From an uncultured Clostridia bacterium (GTDB lineage Bacteria; Bacillota; Clostridia; TANB77; CAG-465), in assembly GCA_948562205.1 (NCBI GenBank), contig CAOYAN010000007.1:5797-69796 (forward strand): a stretch of 64,000 nucleotides of DNA. Direction: 5' to 3'. Shown here piece by piece: positions 7,647 to 15,486 of this stretch. Each line of letters begins with the position of its first letter. Position 1 is the stretch's first letter. The position numbers and the translations under genes are program-made. A model generated the notes under the pieces. The model did no database searches and was not told the DNA's origin. It saw nothing but the letters and a program-made list of their open reading frames with translations.

Positions 7647-8960
7647 TTATTCAGCTTTTTCTATAATTAAGTTTTGAATAAATTTATCTTTTTCTATTGT
7701 TGCATATATTTGCGAATGTTTATTTTTCTTAACTAGTTTTTTTACTTCCCATAAACCAATACCAGATTTTACTTTTTTACTTGATATACCTTTTTCATAA
7801 ATGTTATTTAAATCAATGCTTATAGATGTATCATAAGTGTTTATAATCTTTATAATATTAGCATATTTTTTCTCATCAAAATATATTTCTAATTTTATAT
7901 ATTTTTCTTTTGCTTTTTGAGTAGCTTCAATAGCATTATCAAGTAATATTCCGAATATTCTTGATAATTCTGGCTTTGGAAAATTAATTTCCTTTATATT
8001 GGATGTAATATCTAATTCAAAAGTTATTTCATTTTCGGTTGCAAAAAAGTATTTTGCACCAACTACGCCATAAATTGCAGGTTCATTAATTATTTTTGGA
8101 TCTATTGAGGATACATTATTTACATTGTCAAATTCTTTTAATAATGAATTTACATATTCATCTAATTGTTCATATTGTTTAGTTATTACATATCCATTTA
8201 ATGCTTGTACAATATTACCATAATCATGTTTCAGTGTTCTAACACTATCAACAATCTCTATAAGTGTTTTATTATGCAATTCTGTTGTTATAAGTTCTGC
8301 TTCAATTTTTTCTTTATTTAAAGAACTTCTAATATAAAGAAATATTAATCCACTAACTAAAATTATCTGCATTACACTTGTTATTAACAATGGTAAAGGA
8401 TATGAATAATTAGTAATAGTAAATAATAATACTTGTGGAAGTATACATCCTATTATCATTATTAATAAAATTTTTGAATTTTTAAAAGTAAGACTACTTA
8501 ATTTATAATTTTTATCAATTAGAATTTTATATGTTAATAAAAAGATTACTGCTATAATATGTTGGCAGACAATAAATATTATAAATTTGTAAGGATCTGC
8601 CATAATTACTTCCGATGAGGAATGTAAAAATAAATTAAATAAGTAAAATGTTATTATTTCAGTAACAACTATTAATACATAATATAATGATACTAATATA
8701 ATTGATTTTACCCATGTTGGTTTTATTGTAAATTTTAATATAAGCATAAAAGCAATACTAGAAACTAGAGTGCTTATCAAAGTACCATATTGTTTTAGAT
8801 CTACAATAGCATTTAGGGTATTAGCTAATATTGTAAATAATAAAGCTAATGAGAACTTTTTTTTCTTATCTTCAGTGCAATTACTAGTTAAAATAATATA
8901 GTAAGATATAAAAACACTTTGTATTAAAATGTTTAAGATTTGGATTATTATGTTTTCCAT
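7647..8960 (-). CDS. agrC: AgrC-like sensor histidine kinase
   Basis: 437 residues. About residues 1-215 are six or seven membrane segments, as in AgrC/quorum-sensing kinases. The cytoplasmic part is a GHKL-type (HPK10) kinase: phospho-acceptor His245 in LKHDYGN, N-box GILLDNAIEA with Asn342, and G-box SGIGLWEV at 399-406. It would sense the cyclic AgrD peptide outside the cell and phosphorylate AgrA. It lies 21 bases downstream of agrA in the same transcript, and an AAGGAAAG-like ribosome site precedes its ATG. It converges with agrBD. Confidence 0.9.
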   Translation of the reverse strand: MENIIIQILNILIQSVFISYYIILTSNCTEDKKKKFSLALLFTILANTLNAIVDLKQYGTLISTLVSSIAFMLILKFTIKPTWVKSIILVSLYYVLIVVTEIITFYLFNLFLHSSSEVIMADPYKFIIFIVCQHIIAVIFLLTYKILIDKNYKLSSLTFKNSKILLIMIIGCILPQVLLFTITNYSYPLPLLITSVMQIILVSGLIFLYIRSSLNKEKIEAELITTELHNKTLIEIVDSVRTLKHDYGNIVQALNGYVITKQYEQLDEYVNSLLKEFDNVNNVSSIDPKIINEPAIYGVVGAKYFFATENEITFELDITSNIKEINFPKPELSRIFGILLDNAIEATQKAKEKYIKLEIYFDEKKYANIIKIINTYDTSISIDLNNIYEKGISSKKVKSGIGLWEVKKLVKKNKHSQIYATIEKDKFIQNLIIEKAE

Positions 8961-8981
8961 TTTTTTCTTTCCTTTCTTTTT

Positions 8982-9656
8982 TTAAGTTTTAAATTGGTTA
9001 TTAATAGAACAACTATTACAATTAGGAAGTAGAATTATTCCTTTTTTCCTATCAATGCCCAATATCTTTTCAGTGTTTACTATGTATGAACGATGACATC
9101 TTTTGAAATTGCTAGATAGTTCTTCTAATAATGTATCTAATGACTTTGTTGTCATTTCTTCATTTGTTTCGGTTATTACACAAGATTTATTTCCTATTCT
9201 TTCAATATATAAAATAGAATCCATTTTAATAGATTTCCATTTAGTTAAGCGTAAAAATACATTTTTGTCATGTGAATAATCTTTCTTTAGTCTGTGAACT
9301 AAATCTTCAATTATTTCCCTATTTATAGGCTTAAATAAATAATCATATACTTTAACAATAAAGGAAAGATGTACATATCTTTGGTGTGCAGATAAAAATA
9401 TCAAATAGAAAGTTCTATTAATTTCTCTTAGATCCTTTGCAAAATCTATACCGTTTTTACCATTTGCTTTAAAGTCTATGTCTAAAAATAGTATGTCCAA
9501 TTTATTATTATAAATAGCATCAAATATTTCTTTTTGGCTACTAGTTATTAATGTAATCTCTGCATCTAATTCTTGCTCAATAATTTCCGCCTCCAAGAAT
9601 TTAGCTACTACTTGTAAACTTTCTAGATTATCATCACACATACCTATCTTTAACAT
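8982..9656 (-). CDS. agrA: AgrA-like LytTR response regulator
   Basis: 224 residues. The receiver domain (1-120) has the acidic pair Asp8/Asp9, phospho-acceptor Asp59 in FLDID and Lys109 in FKP. The C-terminal LytTR DNA-binding domain (about 125-220) contains the characteristic FKRCHRSYIVN stretch. On phosphorylation by AgrC it should bind paired repeats at agr promoters. It is first in the minus-strand operon with a TTGACA/TATAGT promoter upstream. Order here is agrA-agrC, opposed to agrB-agrD, unlike the staphylococcal agrBDCA operon. The C-terminus (SCSINNQFKT) is slightly short for the family but not obviously damaged. Confidence 0.9.
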   Translation of the reverse strand: MLKIGMCDDNLESLQVVAKFLEAEIIEQELDAEITLITSSQKEIFDAIYNNKLDILFLDIDFKANGKNGIDFAKDLREINRTFYLIFLSAHQRYVHLSFIVKVYDYLFKPINREIIEDLVHRLKKDYSHDKNVFLRLTKWKSIKMDSILYIERIGNKSCVITETNEEMTTKSLDTLLEELSSNFKRCHRSYIVNTEKILGIDRKKGIILLPNCNSCSINNQFKT

Positions 9657-9815
9657 AAATCCACCCCAATTTTTTTATCATCATTTAAATCCTTTAAATG
9701 TTTATGTAAATTTTGCTTACATCTAACATAGAAAATATTGTATAAATATAAAAAAAGATATTAAATAATGATATTTTTTTAGTTATTCATACAAAATAAT
9801 ATGTAAACCTATATT

Positions 9816-9844
9816 ACTATACTACAAAATTCATCATTTGTCAA
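9816..9844 (-). promoter_or_regulatory. Sigma-A promoter for agrA-agrC
   Basis: On the minus strand TTGACA (9839-9844) is separated by 17 bp from TATAGT (9816-9821). A leader of about 150 bases precedes the agrA start. Farther upstream CGACAT and ATGTCG (9886-9910) form an inverted repeat that could be an operator. Apart from these two elements the 9657-9960 gap holds nothing else I can name. Confidence 0.75.
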
Positions 9845-9969
9845 CTAAAAAACATTGATTTATTAAAGAATTATACAACAAAAAACGACATAATATAGCG
9901 AAAAATGTCGAAAACAGCATGTAATAAAAAATATATTTTAAAATATAATTAATTAAAGGAGTGAAAGAT

Positions 9970-10311
9970 TTGAAACTTAATAAGAAAGAAAAGAAAAAAT
10001 TTTGTAGTAATATTATTAAGAGTATAAGATCTAAGTCATCAATAAGCAATGCTAAGGATAAGTTTTCAGAATTTTTAGAAATTCCTCAAGAGATCGTATC
10101 AAACTATACTAAAGTTACAAGTATTGAAGATACAGATATATTAATAGAGGGATACAAAAAGATAGTGGATTATTATGATAATTATATAAAAATTAAAACA
10201 AATAATATGTATCTTGTTGTAGATGGAAGTAATTTAGATATAAAGGAGATAACAGACTCTGAGCTTGTAATATCAGGTAAGATATATAGTTTAAATTATA
10301 AAAGAAACTAA
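9970..10311 (+). CDS. yqfC: YqfC-like sporulation protein
   Basis: 113 residues from a TTG at 9970. I prefer this to the GTG at 9961 because GGAG ends at 9960, leaving normal spacing to the TTG. The region FSEFLEIPQEIVSNYTKV and the later hydrophobic IKTNNMYLVVDGSNL, ELVISGKIYSL match the YabP/YqfC family, whose members are made in the mother cell under sigma-E in spore formers. It is immediately followed by yqfD, the conserved partner. It is slightly longer than the Bacillus protein because of a lysine-rich N-terminus. Its molecular function is not established. Confidence 0.85.
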   Translation: MKLNKKEKKKFCSNIIKSIRSKSSISNAKDKFSEFLEIPQEIVSNYTKVTSIEDTDILIEGYKKIVDYYDNYIKIKTNNMYLVVDGSNLDIKEITDSELVISGKIYSLNYKRN

Positions 10312-10322
10312 GAGGAGAAGAT

Positions 10323-11507
10323 ATGGATTTTAGAAGAAGATTAAGAAATATTAAGGGAGTAGTAGTTGTACAAATTGAAGGATATTTTACTGAGAGATTT
10401 ATTAATCTTTGTAAAATTAATAATATTAAAATATGGGATATTAGAAATATAGTAAATGGTGTTATAAGATTTAAAATAGATATTGGGGAATTCAAAAAGT
10501 TAAAAACTATAGCTAAGAAAACTAAATGTAAAGTTACGATAAAAGAAAAAGAAGGTCTATATTTTACTTTTTATAGATATAGGAAAAGAAAAATATTTGC
10601 ACTCCTTACAATTGTATTGTTAATTATTAGTATTTTATTTTCAACATTTATCTGGAAAATTGAGATTACAGGGAATACATATCTTACAGATGAAGAAATA
10701 ATTTCCGCCTTAAAAAATAGTGGCATATATGTTGGAAAAAATAAGACTTTTATAAATAAAAAAGAAGTAATTAGTGATATGAGAGTTGCAGTTCCTGATC
10801 TGTCATGGATAGGAATTGAAATGGATGGAACTAAAGTAGTAGTAAAAGTAGTCGAAAAGACAAAGATAGATGAAAAAAATATACAACAAGATGTATGTGG
10901 TAATATTATTGCAGATAAATCAGGTATTGTAACTAAGATAATTCCAGAAAATGGAACTGCTCTACTTAAAGCTGGAAGTTATGCAGAAGAGGGAAATATT
11001 CTAATAGAGGGAGTTATATATAGTAAACTAATGGATCCTGAGTATGTTACAGCAAAAGGTATAGTAAAAATAAATAAAGAGTATATATTTTCAAAAGAAT
11101 ATTTTTACGATAATACTATTAAAAATTATAATAATAAAATTAGATATAGTGTTGGAATAACTATAGATTCTAAAGAATATATGATAAATTATTTGAATAA
11201 ATCTTTAAAATATGATATAAATAAAAGTGCAATGAGCTTTTCACTATTTGGGAAGAATATTTCTTTTGATTTATATAAATTTTCTGAATATGATGAAAGT
11301 ATTATTAAAAAATCAAAAGAAGATATATTAGAAGAAGCTAAAATAGATGGAAAAAATTATATAGAAAATGAAGTTTTGCCAAATATTAGATCTGGAAGTA
11401 TAGTTGACAGTATTATGGAAGAGGAAGAGACAGACACGGGTATAAAAGTTAATATAAAATATGTTGTAAATGAACAGATAGGAAAATTTGTAGAAAGGAA
11501 CAATTAA
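10323..11507 (+). CDS. yqfD: YqfD sporulation protein
   Basis: 394 residues, the usual YqfD length. An N-terminal cytoplasmic region of about 90 residues is followed by one membrane segment (about 92-113, FALLTIVLLIISILFSTFIW). The extracellular part begins with a FtsQ/POTRA-like stretch (WKIEITGNTYLTDEEI). It follows yqfC by 11 bases. The pair is conserved in spore formers and expressed during the mother-cell stage. The next gene here is ybeY; the phoH and yqfF genes that usually sit between yqfD and ybeY are absent. Confidence 0.9.
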   Translation: MDFRRRLRNIKGVVVVQIEGYFTERFINLCKINNIKIWDIRNIVNGVIRFKIDIGEFKKLKTIAKKTKCKVTIKEKEGLYFTFYRYRKRKIFALLTIVLLIISILFSTFIWKIEITGNTYLTDEEIISALKNSGIYVGKNKTFINKKEVISDMRVAVPDLSWIGIEMDGTKVVVKVVEKTKIDEKNIQQDVCGNIIADKSGIVTKIIPENGTALLKAGSYAEEGNILIEGVIYSKLMDPEYVTAKGIVKINKEYIFSKEYFYDNTIKNYNNKIRYSVGITIDSKEYMINYLNKSLKYDINKSAMSFSLFGKNISFDLYKFSEYDESIIKKSKEDILEEAKIDGKNYIENEVLPNIRSGSIVDSIMEEEETDTGIKVNIKYVVNEQIGKFVERNN

Positions 11508-11510
11508 TTT

Positions 11511-12017
11511 ATGGGAATGAAGATTAATATAGATCTTGATCAAAGTATTATAGATTTTATAAAAGAGAAAACTAACGAGGAAGTAAAATTAAATGATATT
11601 ATATATGAAATAGTCGAAAATGTGTTAAATGAGCAAAATATATCTATAGATATAGTAGATGTTTCAATTCAAAGTATGTCTAGTGAAGAAATAAGAGAAA
11701 TTAATTATAAATATAGGAACATAGATAGAGCAACTGATGTTCTATCCTTTCCTATATTCACAATGGACGAACTTAAAAGCTTAGATAAAAGTATTAAAGA
11801 AATTGAGCTTGGAGATATCATATTATGTCTTGAGATTATAGAGAAGCAATCTATTGAATATGGTACAGGAATAGTTAGAGAAATACTTTATATGATTACA
11901 CATGGTATGTGTCATTTAACAGGTCATGATCATGAAATTGGGGAAGAAAAAGTAATTATGCGTGCTTTAGAAGAAAAAGTACTAAGTAAAGTAGGTGTGG
12001 GAAAAGTAAATGGATAA
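11511..12017 (+). CDS. ybeY: YbeY, endoribonuclease for rRNA maturation
   Basis: 168 residues with the UPF0054 signature. The zinc-binding motif HGMCHLTGHDH gives His131, His135 and His141, preceded by the conserved ATDVLSFP. YbeY is a metal-dependent RNase needed for 16S rRNA 3'-end processing and ribosome quality control. Three bases separate it from yqfD, and it overlaps the undecaprenol kinase start by eight bases, so translation is probably coupled. An ATG two codons downstream is an alternative start. Confidence 0.95.
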   Translation: MGMKINIDLDQSIIDFIKEKTNEEVKLNDIIYEIVENVLNEQNISIDIVDVSIQSMSSEEIREINYKYRNIDRATDVLSFPIFTMDELKSLDKSIKEIELGDIILCLEIIEKQSIEYGTGIVREILYMITHGMCHLTGHDHEIGEEKVIMRALEEKVLSKVGVGKVNG

Positions 12018-12792
12018 AAAAACAGAAGATAAGGAAAAAATTGTTAAAAAGAATAAGTCTTTTTCAACTGCTCTAGGACATGCAATGGATGGGGTTATAA
12101 GAGCATTTAAAACTGAAAGAAATCTAAGAATAGATTATATTATAGGATTAATAGTATTAGTTACAAGTCTATTTTTTGATTTTACTAAGACTGAATTTGC
12201 ATGTATTTGTTTAACAATAGGTTTTGTAATATTTGCAGAGATGATAAATTCAACAGTAGAGTATATTGTAGATTTAATAACAGATAAATATGATGATAGG
12301 GCAAAGGCTGCAAAAGATATAGCGGCAGGTGGTGTACTTATAGCATCCTGTGTATCTGTAGTTGTTGCATATTTTCTTTTTGTAGATAAAATATCTAATG
12401 CAAGTGTAGCAATAATATCTTCTATATTAAATTCAAAGCTACATATCCTATTTACAATAGTTTTTGCTGTTGTAATACTTACAGTAATACTTAAGGGAAT
12501 ATTTGGAAAAGATGAGGACTATGCGCATTCTGGACCCAGTATAAGAATTGCACTGGCCTTTGCCCTTACTACATATTCATATATAATTACTAAAAGTTTA
12601 CTTGTATGTGGTATAGCTTTTATACTATCAATACTTATAACAGGATCAAGAATTAAGGATAAGAAGAATAAAATTATATATACAATACTTAGTGCAAGTA
12701 TAGGAATACTCCTAGTACTTATAATTTATCAAATAGTACTTATGGGTCCAAATATAGAAAATCTTTTATTTAATTTACTAGGGAGGAAGTAG
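12010..12792 (+). CDS. dgkA: Undecaprenol kinase (DgkA) fused to degenerate PAP2-like domain
   Basis: 260 residues, about twice the length of a simple DgkA. Residues 15-125 are the Gram-positive DgkA/undecaprenol kinase domain with FKTERN, and catalytic Glu77 and Glu84 in EMINSTVE; it phosphorylates undecaprenol at the membrane to feed cell-wall synthesis. Residues 145-258 add four hydrophobic segments with PAP2-like spacing (AHSGPSIRIALAFALTTY, then SRIKD). The phosphatase residues are not intact: SGH has become SGP (174-176) and the expected downstream His after SR is missing. The extra half is probably a non-catalytic relic. Operon partner of ybeY and cdd. Confidence 0.85.
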   Translation: MDKKTEDKEKIVKKNKSFSTALGHAMDGVIRAFKTERNLRIDYIIGLIVLVTSLFFDFTKTEFACICLTIGFVIFAEMINSTVEYIVDLITDKYDDRAKAAKDIAAGGVLIASCVSVVVAYFLFVDKISNASVAIISSILNSKLHILFTIVFAVVILTVILKGIFGKDEDYAHSGPSIRIALAFALTTYSYIITKSLLVCGIAFILSILITGSRIKDKKNKIIYTILSASIGILLVLIIYQIVLMGPNIENLLFNLLGRK

Positions 12793-12797
12793 ACATT

Positions 12798-13199
12798 ATG
12801 ACAAATTTAGATTTAATAAATATAGCTAAGAATGCTAGAAAAAATTCAGTATCAAATAGAACAGGATATTCTGTTGGTGCAGCTTTAATTACAGAAGAGG
12901 GTACTGTGTATATTGGGGCAAATATTGAAGAGCCATCAATACTTGGACTTTCTAATTGTGCAGAAAGAGTTGCAATACAAAATGCTATGTCACATGGTGA
13001 GAGAAAATTTAGGGCAATTGCTGTTGTTGGTGGTAAAAATACATCAGAAGAAGTTGATGATACACTAATGCCTTGTGGAGTATGTTTACAATATATACTT
13101 GATATGTGTAAAAATATAGATATTATAATGTATATGGATAAAAAACTAGTTGAAGTGAAAGTAGAAGATTTACTTAAAGCACCATTTATATTAAAATAA
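12798..13199 (+). CDS. cdd: Cytidine deaminase
   Basis: 133 residues, normal for the homotetrameric form. Catalytic zinc signature: CAE at 54-56 (Cys54 ligand, Glu56 proton shuttle) and PCGVC at 92-96 (Cys93, Cys96). It converts cytidine and deoxycytidine to uridine forms in pyrimidine salvage. It lies six bases after dgkA, matching the conserved ybeY-dgkA-cdd order of Firmicutes. The era GTPase gene that often follows is not here. Confidence 0.95.
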   Translation: MTNLDLINIAKNARKNSVSNRTGYSVGAALITEEGTVYIGANIEEPSILGLSNCAERVAIQNAMSHGERKFRAIAVVGGKNTSEEVDDTLMPCGVCLQYILDMCKNIDIIMYMDKKLVEVKVEDLLKAPFILK

Positions 13200-13209
13200 G
13201 GAGATAGTC

Positions 13210-13407
13210 ATGGAAGATAAAAAACAAGTTAAAATATTATATAAAAATTGGAAAGGAAAAACTTCATATAGAAATATAATACCAGTAAAAATAGAATTTA
13301 AAGCAACGGAGTGGCATAAAGAAGAACAGTGGATATTAGAAGCTTTTGATTTAGATAAAGAAGATACTCGTGGCTTTGCTATAAAAGATATAATAGAGTG
13401 GAATTAA
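13210..13407 (+). CDS. Small WYL-domain-like protein
   Basis: 65 residues. The sequence KILYKNWKGKTSYRNIIP, then ATEWHKEEQWILEAFD and FAIKDI, resembles the core of a WYL domain (a ligand-sensing SH3-like fold of bacterial regulators) without any helix-turn-helix. Short stand-alone forms of this type are seen in Firmicutes and phages. A GGAG site precedes the ATG, and ten bases separate it from cdd, so it is in the operon. Function unknown. Confidence 0.65.
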   Translation: MEDKKQVKILYKNWKGKTSYRNIIPVKIEFKATEWHKEEQWILEAFDLDKEDTRGFAIKDIIEWN

Positions 13408-13452
13408 AAATATTTTTTCAAATAGTTACATATAGTGTATTAAGGTGATAAA

Positions 13453-14145
13453 ATGAAACTTAAAATTATATATGTAATTATTTTTTTATGTGCTTTTGTA
13501 GTACTTACCTATTTTGTAAGTAATTATGATGAGTTAAATGTAAAAGAAACGTTTAGTGAAAATAATAGCAATTATACTATGAAAAATTTAAAAGAGGGAA
13601 GTGATAAGTATCATATAGATATTTATTATCCACAAACTATATATGATGTATTAAATATAAAAATAAAGGCGGATATTCAAAACATAGTAAGTGATTTTAA
13701 AAATTTATTAAATGAAGAACATGATAAAGAATATGTGCTTGAAATATCTTTTGATTATTATGAATATGAGGGCTATATATCATTTGCATTTAATGTGTTT
13801 AGACAGACTGGTGGAGCTCATCCAAATACAAATACTTTTACAGTAAATTATGATATTAGAAATAATAAAATTATAGATATAGTAGAGCTTACAAAAATGT
13901 ATCCAAGTATATTAAAAGTATTTTCAAAGGTATCTTATGAAAGCTTAAAAGATAATGATAAAATTTTAGAATATGGAAATGAAGAAATGTTTAATAAAGG
14001 AATAGAAGAAAAAGTAGAAAACTTTAGAAATTTTGTATTTGATAAAAATAATATAATACTTTTCTATAATTCATATGATATAGCACCATATGTTGCAGGC
14101 AGTTTTGTTGTAAAAATACCTTATGATAAATTAGAAAATGAATAA
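13453..14145 (+). CDS. RsiV-like exported protein (DUF3298-type)
   Basis: 230 residues: a short cytoplasmic start, one N-terminal membrane segment (about 4-22), then an extracellular domain. The C-terminal half has the DUF3298/RsiV hallmarks RQTGGAHPNTNTFTVNYD and YDIAPYVAGS near the end. In Bacillus the same fold in anti-sigma factor RsiV binds lysozyme. Here there is no cytoplasmic anti-sigma domain and no sigma factor beside it, so it is more like the stand-alone extracytoplasmic version. An AGGTG site lies before the ATG. It could be the last gene of the yqfC operon. Confidence 0.7.
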   Translation: MKLKIIYVIIFLCAFVVLTYFVSNYDELNVKETFSENNSNYTMKNLKEGSDKYHIDIYYPQTIYDVLNIKIKADIQNIVSDFKNLLNEEHDKEYVLEISFDYYEYEGYISFAFNVFRQTGGAHPNTNTFTVNYDIRNNKIIDIVELTKMYPSILKVFSKVSYESLKDNDKILEYGNEEMFNKGIEEKVENFRNFVFDKNNIILFYNSYDIAPYVAGSFVVKIPYDKLENE

Positions 14146-14174
14146 AAAACAGGCCCCCAATGTTTGGGAGCCTG
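14142..14174 (-). terminator. Terminator of GC-rich orphan 2
   Basis: Read on the minus strand, CAGGCTCCCAAA and TTGGGGGCCTG form a GC-rich stem followed by TTTTTT. It also faces the end of the RsiV-like gene. Confidence 0.85.
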
Positions 14175-14189
14175 CATGTTAACAGTTAC

Positions 14190-15281
14190 TTAGATCTGGC
14201 CCATCGCTTTGACCACGTTCTGGATCATCGCTTTGACGCCATCTTCCTTCTCCAGGAGCGCTTCCGGATCGATACCCGCTTTGCGGAGCTTGTCTGCCAG
14301 GAAAAGGAAACTTCTGACATCACCCAGTCTGTTGATCACTTTATGGGTGTCAAGCTTCTTTGCCGGTTTCGTCGGAATTGCGACAGGCTTCTCTGCTGCT
14401 TCAGCAGCCGGAGTTTCTGCTACGTCCTGGGTCTTGGTCGTCTGTGCAGCTTCAGCAACTTCCTTGTCGCTTTTCTGCTTCTTCGCCGTTTTGACCGCTT
14501 TCGGAGCTTCTGTCGGGAATTCCACTCCCTCCGGAATCGGAAGACCGTTACTGGGCTCTCTGTCCGCCATGAGACTCTTGAGATACTCGCCGATCTGATT
14601 GGCTGCATCTTTCAAGAAGACTGCCTGGTTGAAGCCCATGTGCAGGGACCTGAGTCCACCGAACCGCTTGTTTTCCTCTTTTGCAGACAGAAGGAAAATT
14701 GTACGGCCAAGAGCTGCTTCACCGCGATACATCGCCTCGTTGCACTTATCCTTCACATAACGAAGAACAGTTACATCGCCTCCCAGAGTCTTCTGGAGAT
14801 CTTCAGGAAGTTCTACTTTCCTATTGAGCCAGCACTTGGGATGAGCAGCTTTGTATGCAGCTGCCAGATCACCACAGAATTTGCCGACATTTTCGACGCC
14901 GATCTCCAAGATTTTAGCATCACGGAGGATATCCTCAAGTGTTCTAGGCTTCTTCTTGGTTTTTTCCTCTGCCGGTGTCTCAGTAGTCTCAGCTACATCA
15001 GTTGTATCTTCTGCCGGAGCTTCCGTAGTAGCTTCTGCTGTCTCGGCCGTCTCAGTGGACTGTTCATCAGCTGTTTCAGTTGTCTCCTCCTCTTTTGTGG
15101 CGGGAGGTGTGACTTTCAGCTGAAGGATGAAGTCTCTTGCTTCATTCTCCTTCGTCTCACAGAAGCCATCGATGAAATCTTCAGCCAGCTGGATCAGTTC
15201 CTCAGCCTTCATGCCGATTTCTTCTGCCCGTGCGTTAAGAGCTGCGATTGTTTTAGTTCTAAGTGTTGTGCTGTTTGACAT
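14190..15281 (-). CDS. GC-rich orphan protein with Thr/Glu/Ala-rich linkers, unknown function
   Basis: 363 residues; no family recognised. It reads as three folded segments joined by low-complexity spacers: residues 1-55 (helical), a Thr/Glu/Ala/Pro-rich linker at about 56-110, a central domain at about 110-255 with DILRDAKILEIGVENVGKF and one Cys-Trp pair, a second Ala/Lys/Thr-rich linker at about 265-310, and a C-terminal helical unit (KLDTHKVINRLGDVRSFLFL). No signal peptide or membrane segment. Codons are rich in G and C, unlike every neighbour, yet promoter (TTGACA/TATAAT), GAGGAGG site and terminator are perfect host signals. The opposite strand is also open for 372 codons, but lacks a ribosome site and is a shadow caused by the composition. 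Confidence 0.75.
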   Translation of the reverse strand: MSNSTTLRTKTIAALNARAEEIGMKAEELIQLAEDFIDGFCETKENEARDFILQLKVTPPATKEEETTETADEQSTETAETAEATTEAPAEDTTDVAETTETPAEEKTKKKPRTLEDILRDAKILEIGVENVGKFCGDLAAAYKAAHPKCWLNRKVELPEDLQKTLGGDVTVLRYVKDKCNEAMYRGEAALGRTIFLLSAKEENKRFGGLRSLHMGFNQAVFLKDAANQIGEYLKSLMADREPSNGLPIPEGVEFPTEAPKAVKTAKKQKSDKEVAEAAQTTKTQDVAETPAAEAAEKPVAIPTKPAKKLDTHKVINRLGDVRSFLFLADKLRKAGIDPEALLEKEDGVKAMIQNVVKAMGQI

Positions 15282-15335
15282 AAAATTGTCCTCCTCAAAA
15301 AATTATTTGTTTGATTTTCTTGTGACTACATCTTT

Positions 15336-15364
15336 ATTATAGCACGTATTTTATTTTATGTCAA
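15336..15364 (-). promoter_or_regulatory. Consensus sigma-A promoter of GC-rich orphan 2
   Basis: On the minus strand TTGACA at 15359-15364 and TATAAT at 15336-15341 are separated by exactly 17 bp, both hexamers perfect. The spacer begins TAA and ends with GTG plus one base, as in the promoter of GC-rich orphan 3. Confidence 0.9.
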
Positions 15365-15486
15365 CAATTTATGCAAATTTTTTTATATTTTTTTCTTAAT
15401 ATATTCGAAAATGCTTAAAAATAGTATAAAAATTATTGAAATTTATAATAATATTATTATAGAATATATGTATTAGGAGGTACATT

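Noticed and set aside
9886..9910. CGACAT/ATGTCG inverted repeat as a transcription terminator
   Set aside because: No T-run follows on either strand; an operator is as likely, so it is only mentioned with the agrA promoter.
14160..15278. Open frame of 372 codons on the plus strand opposite GC-rich orphan 2
   Set aside because: No ribosome site or promoter on that strand; the minus strand has a consensus promoter, GAGGAGG site and terminator. The open frame comes from the GC-rich composition.
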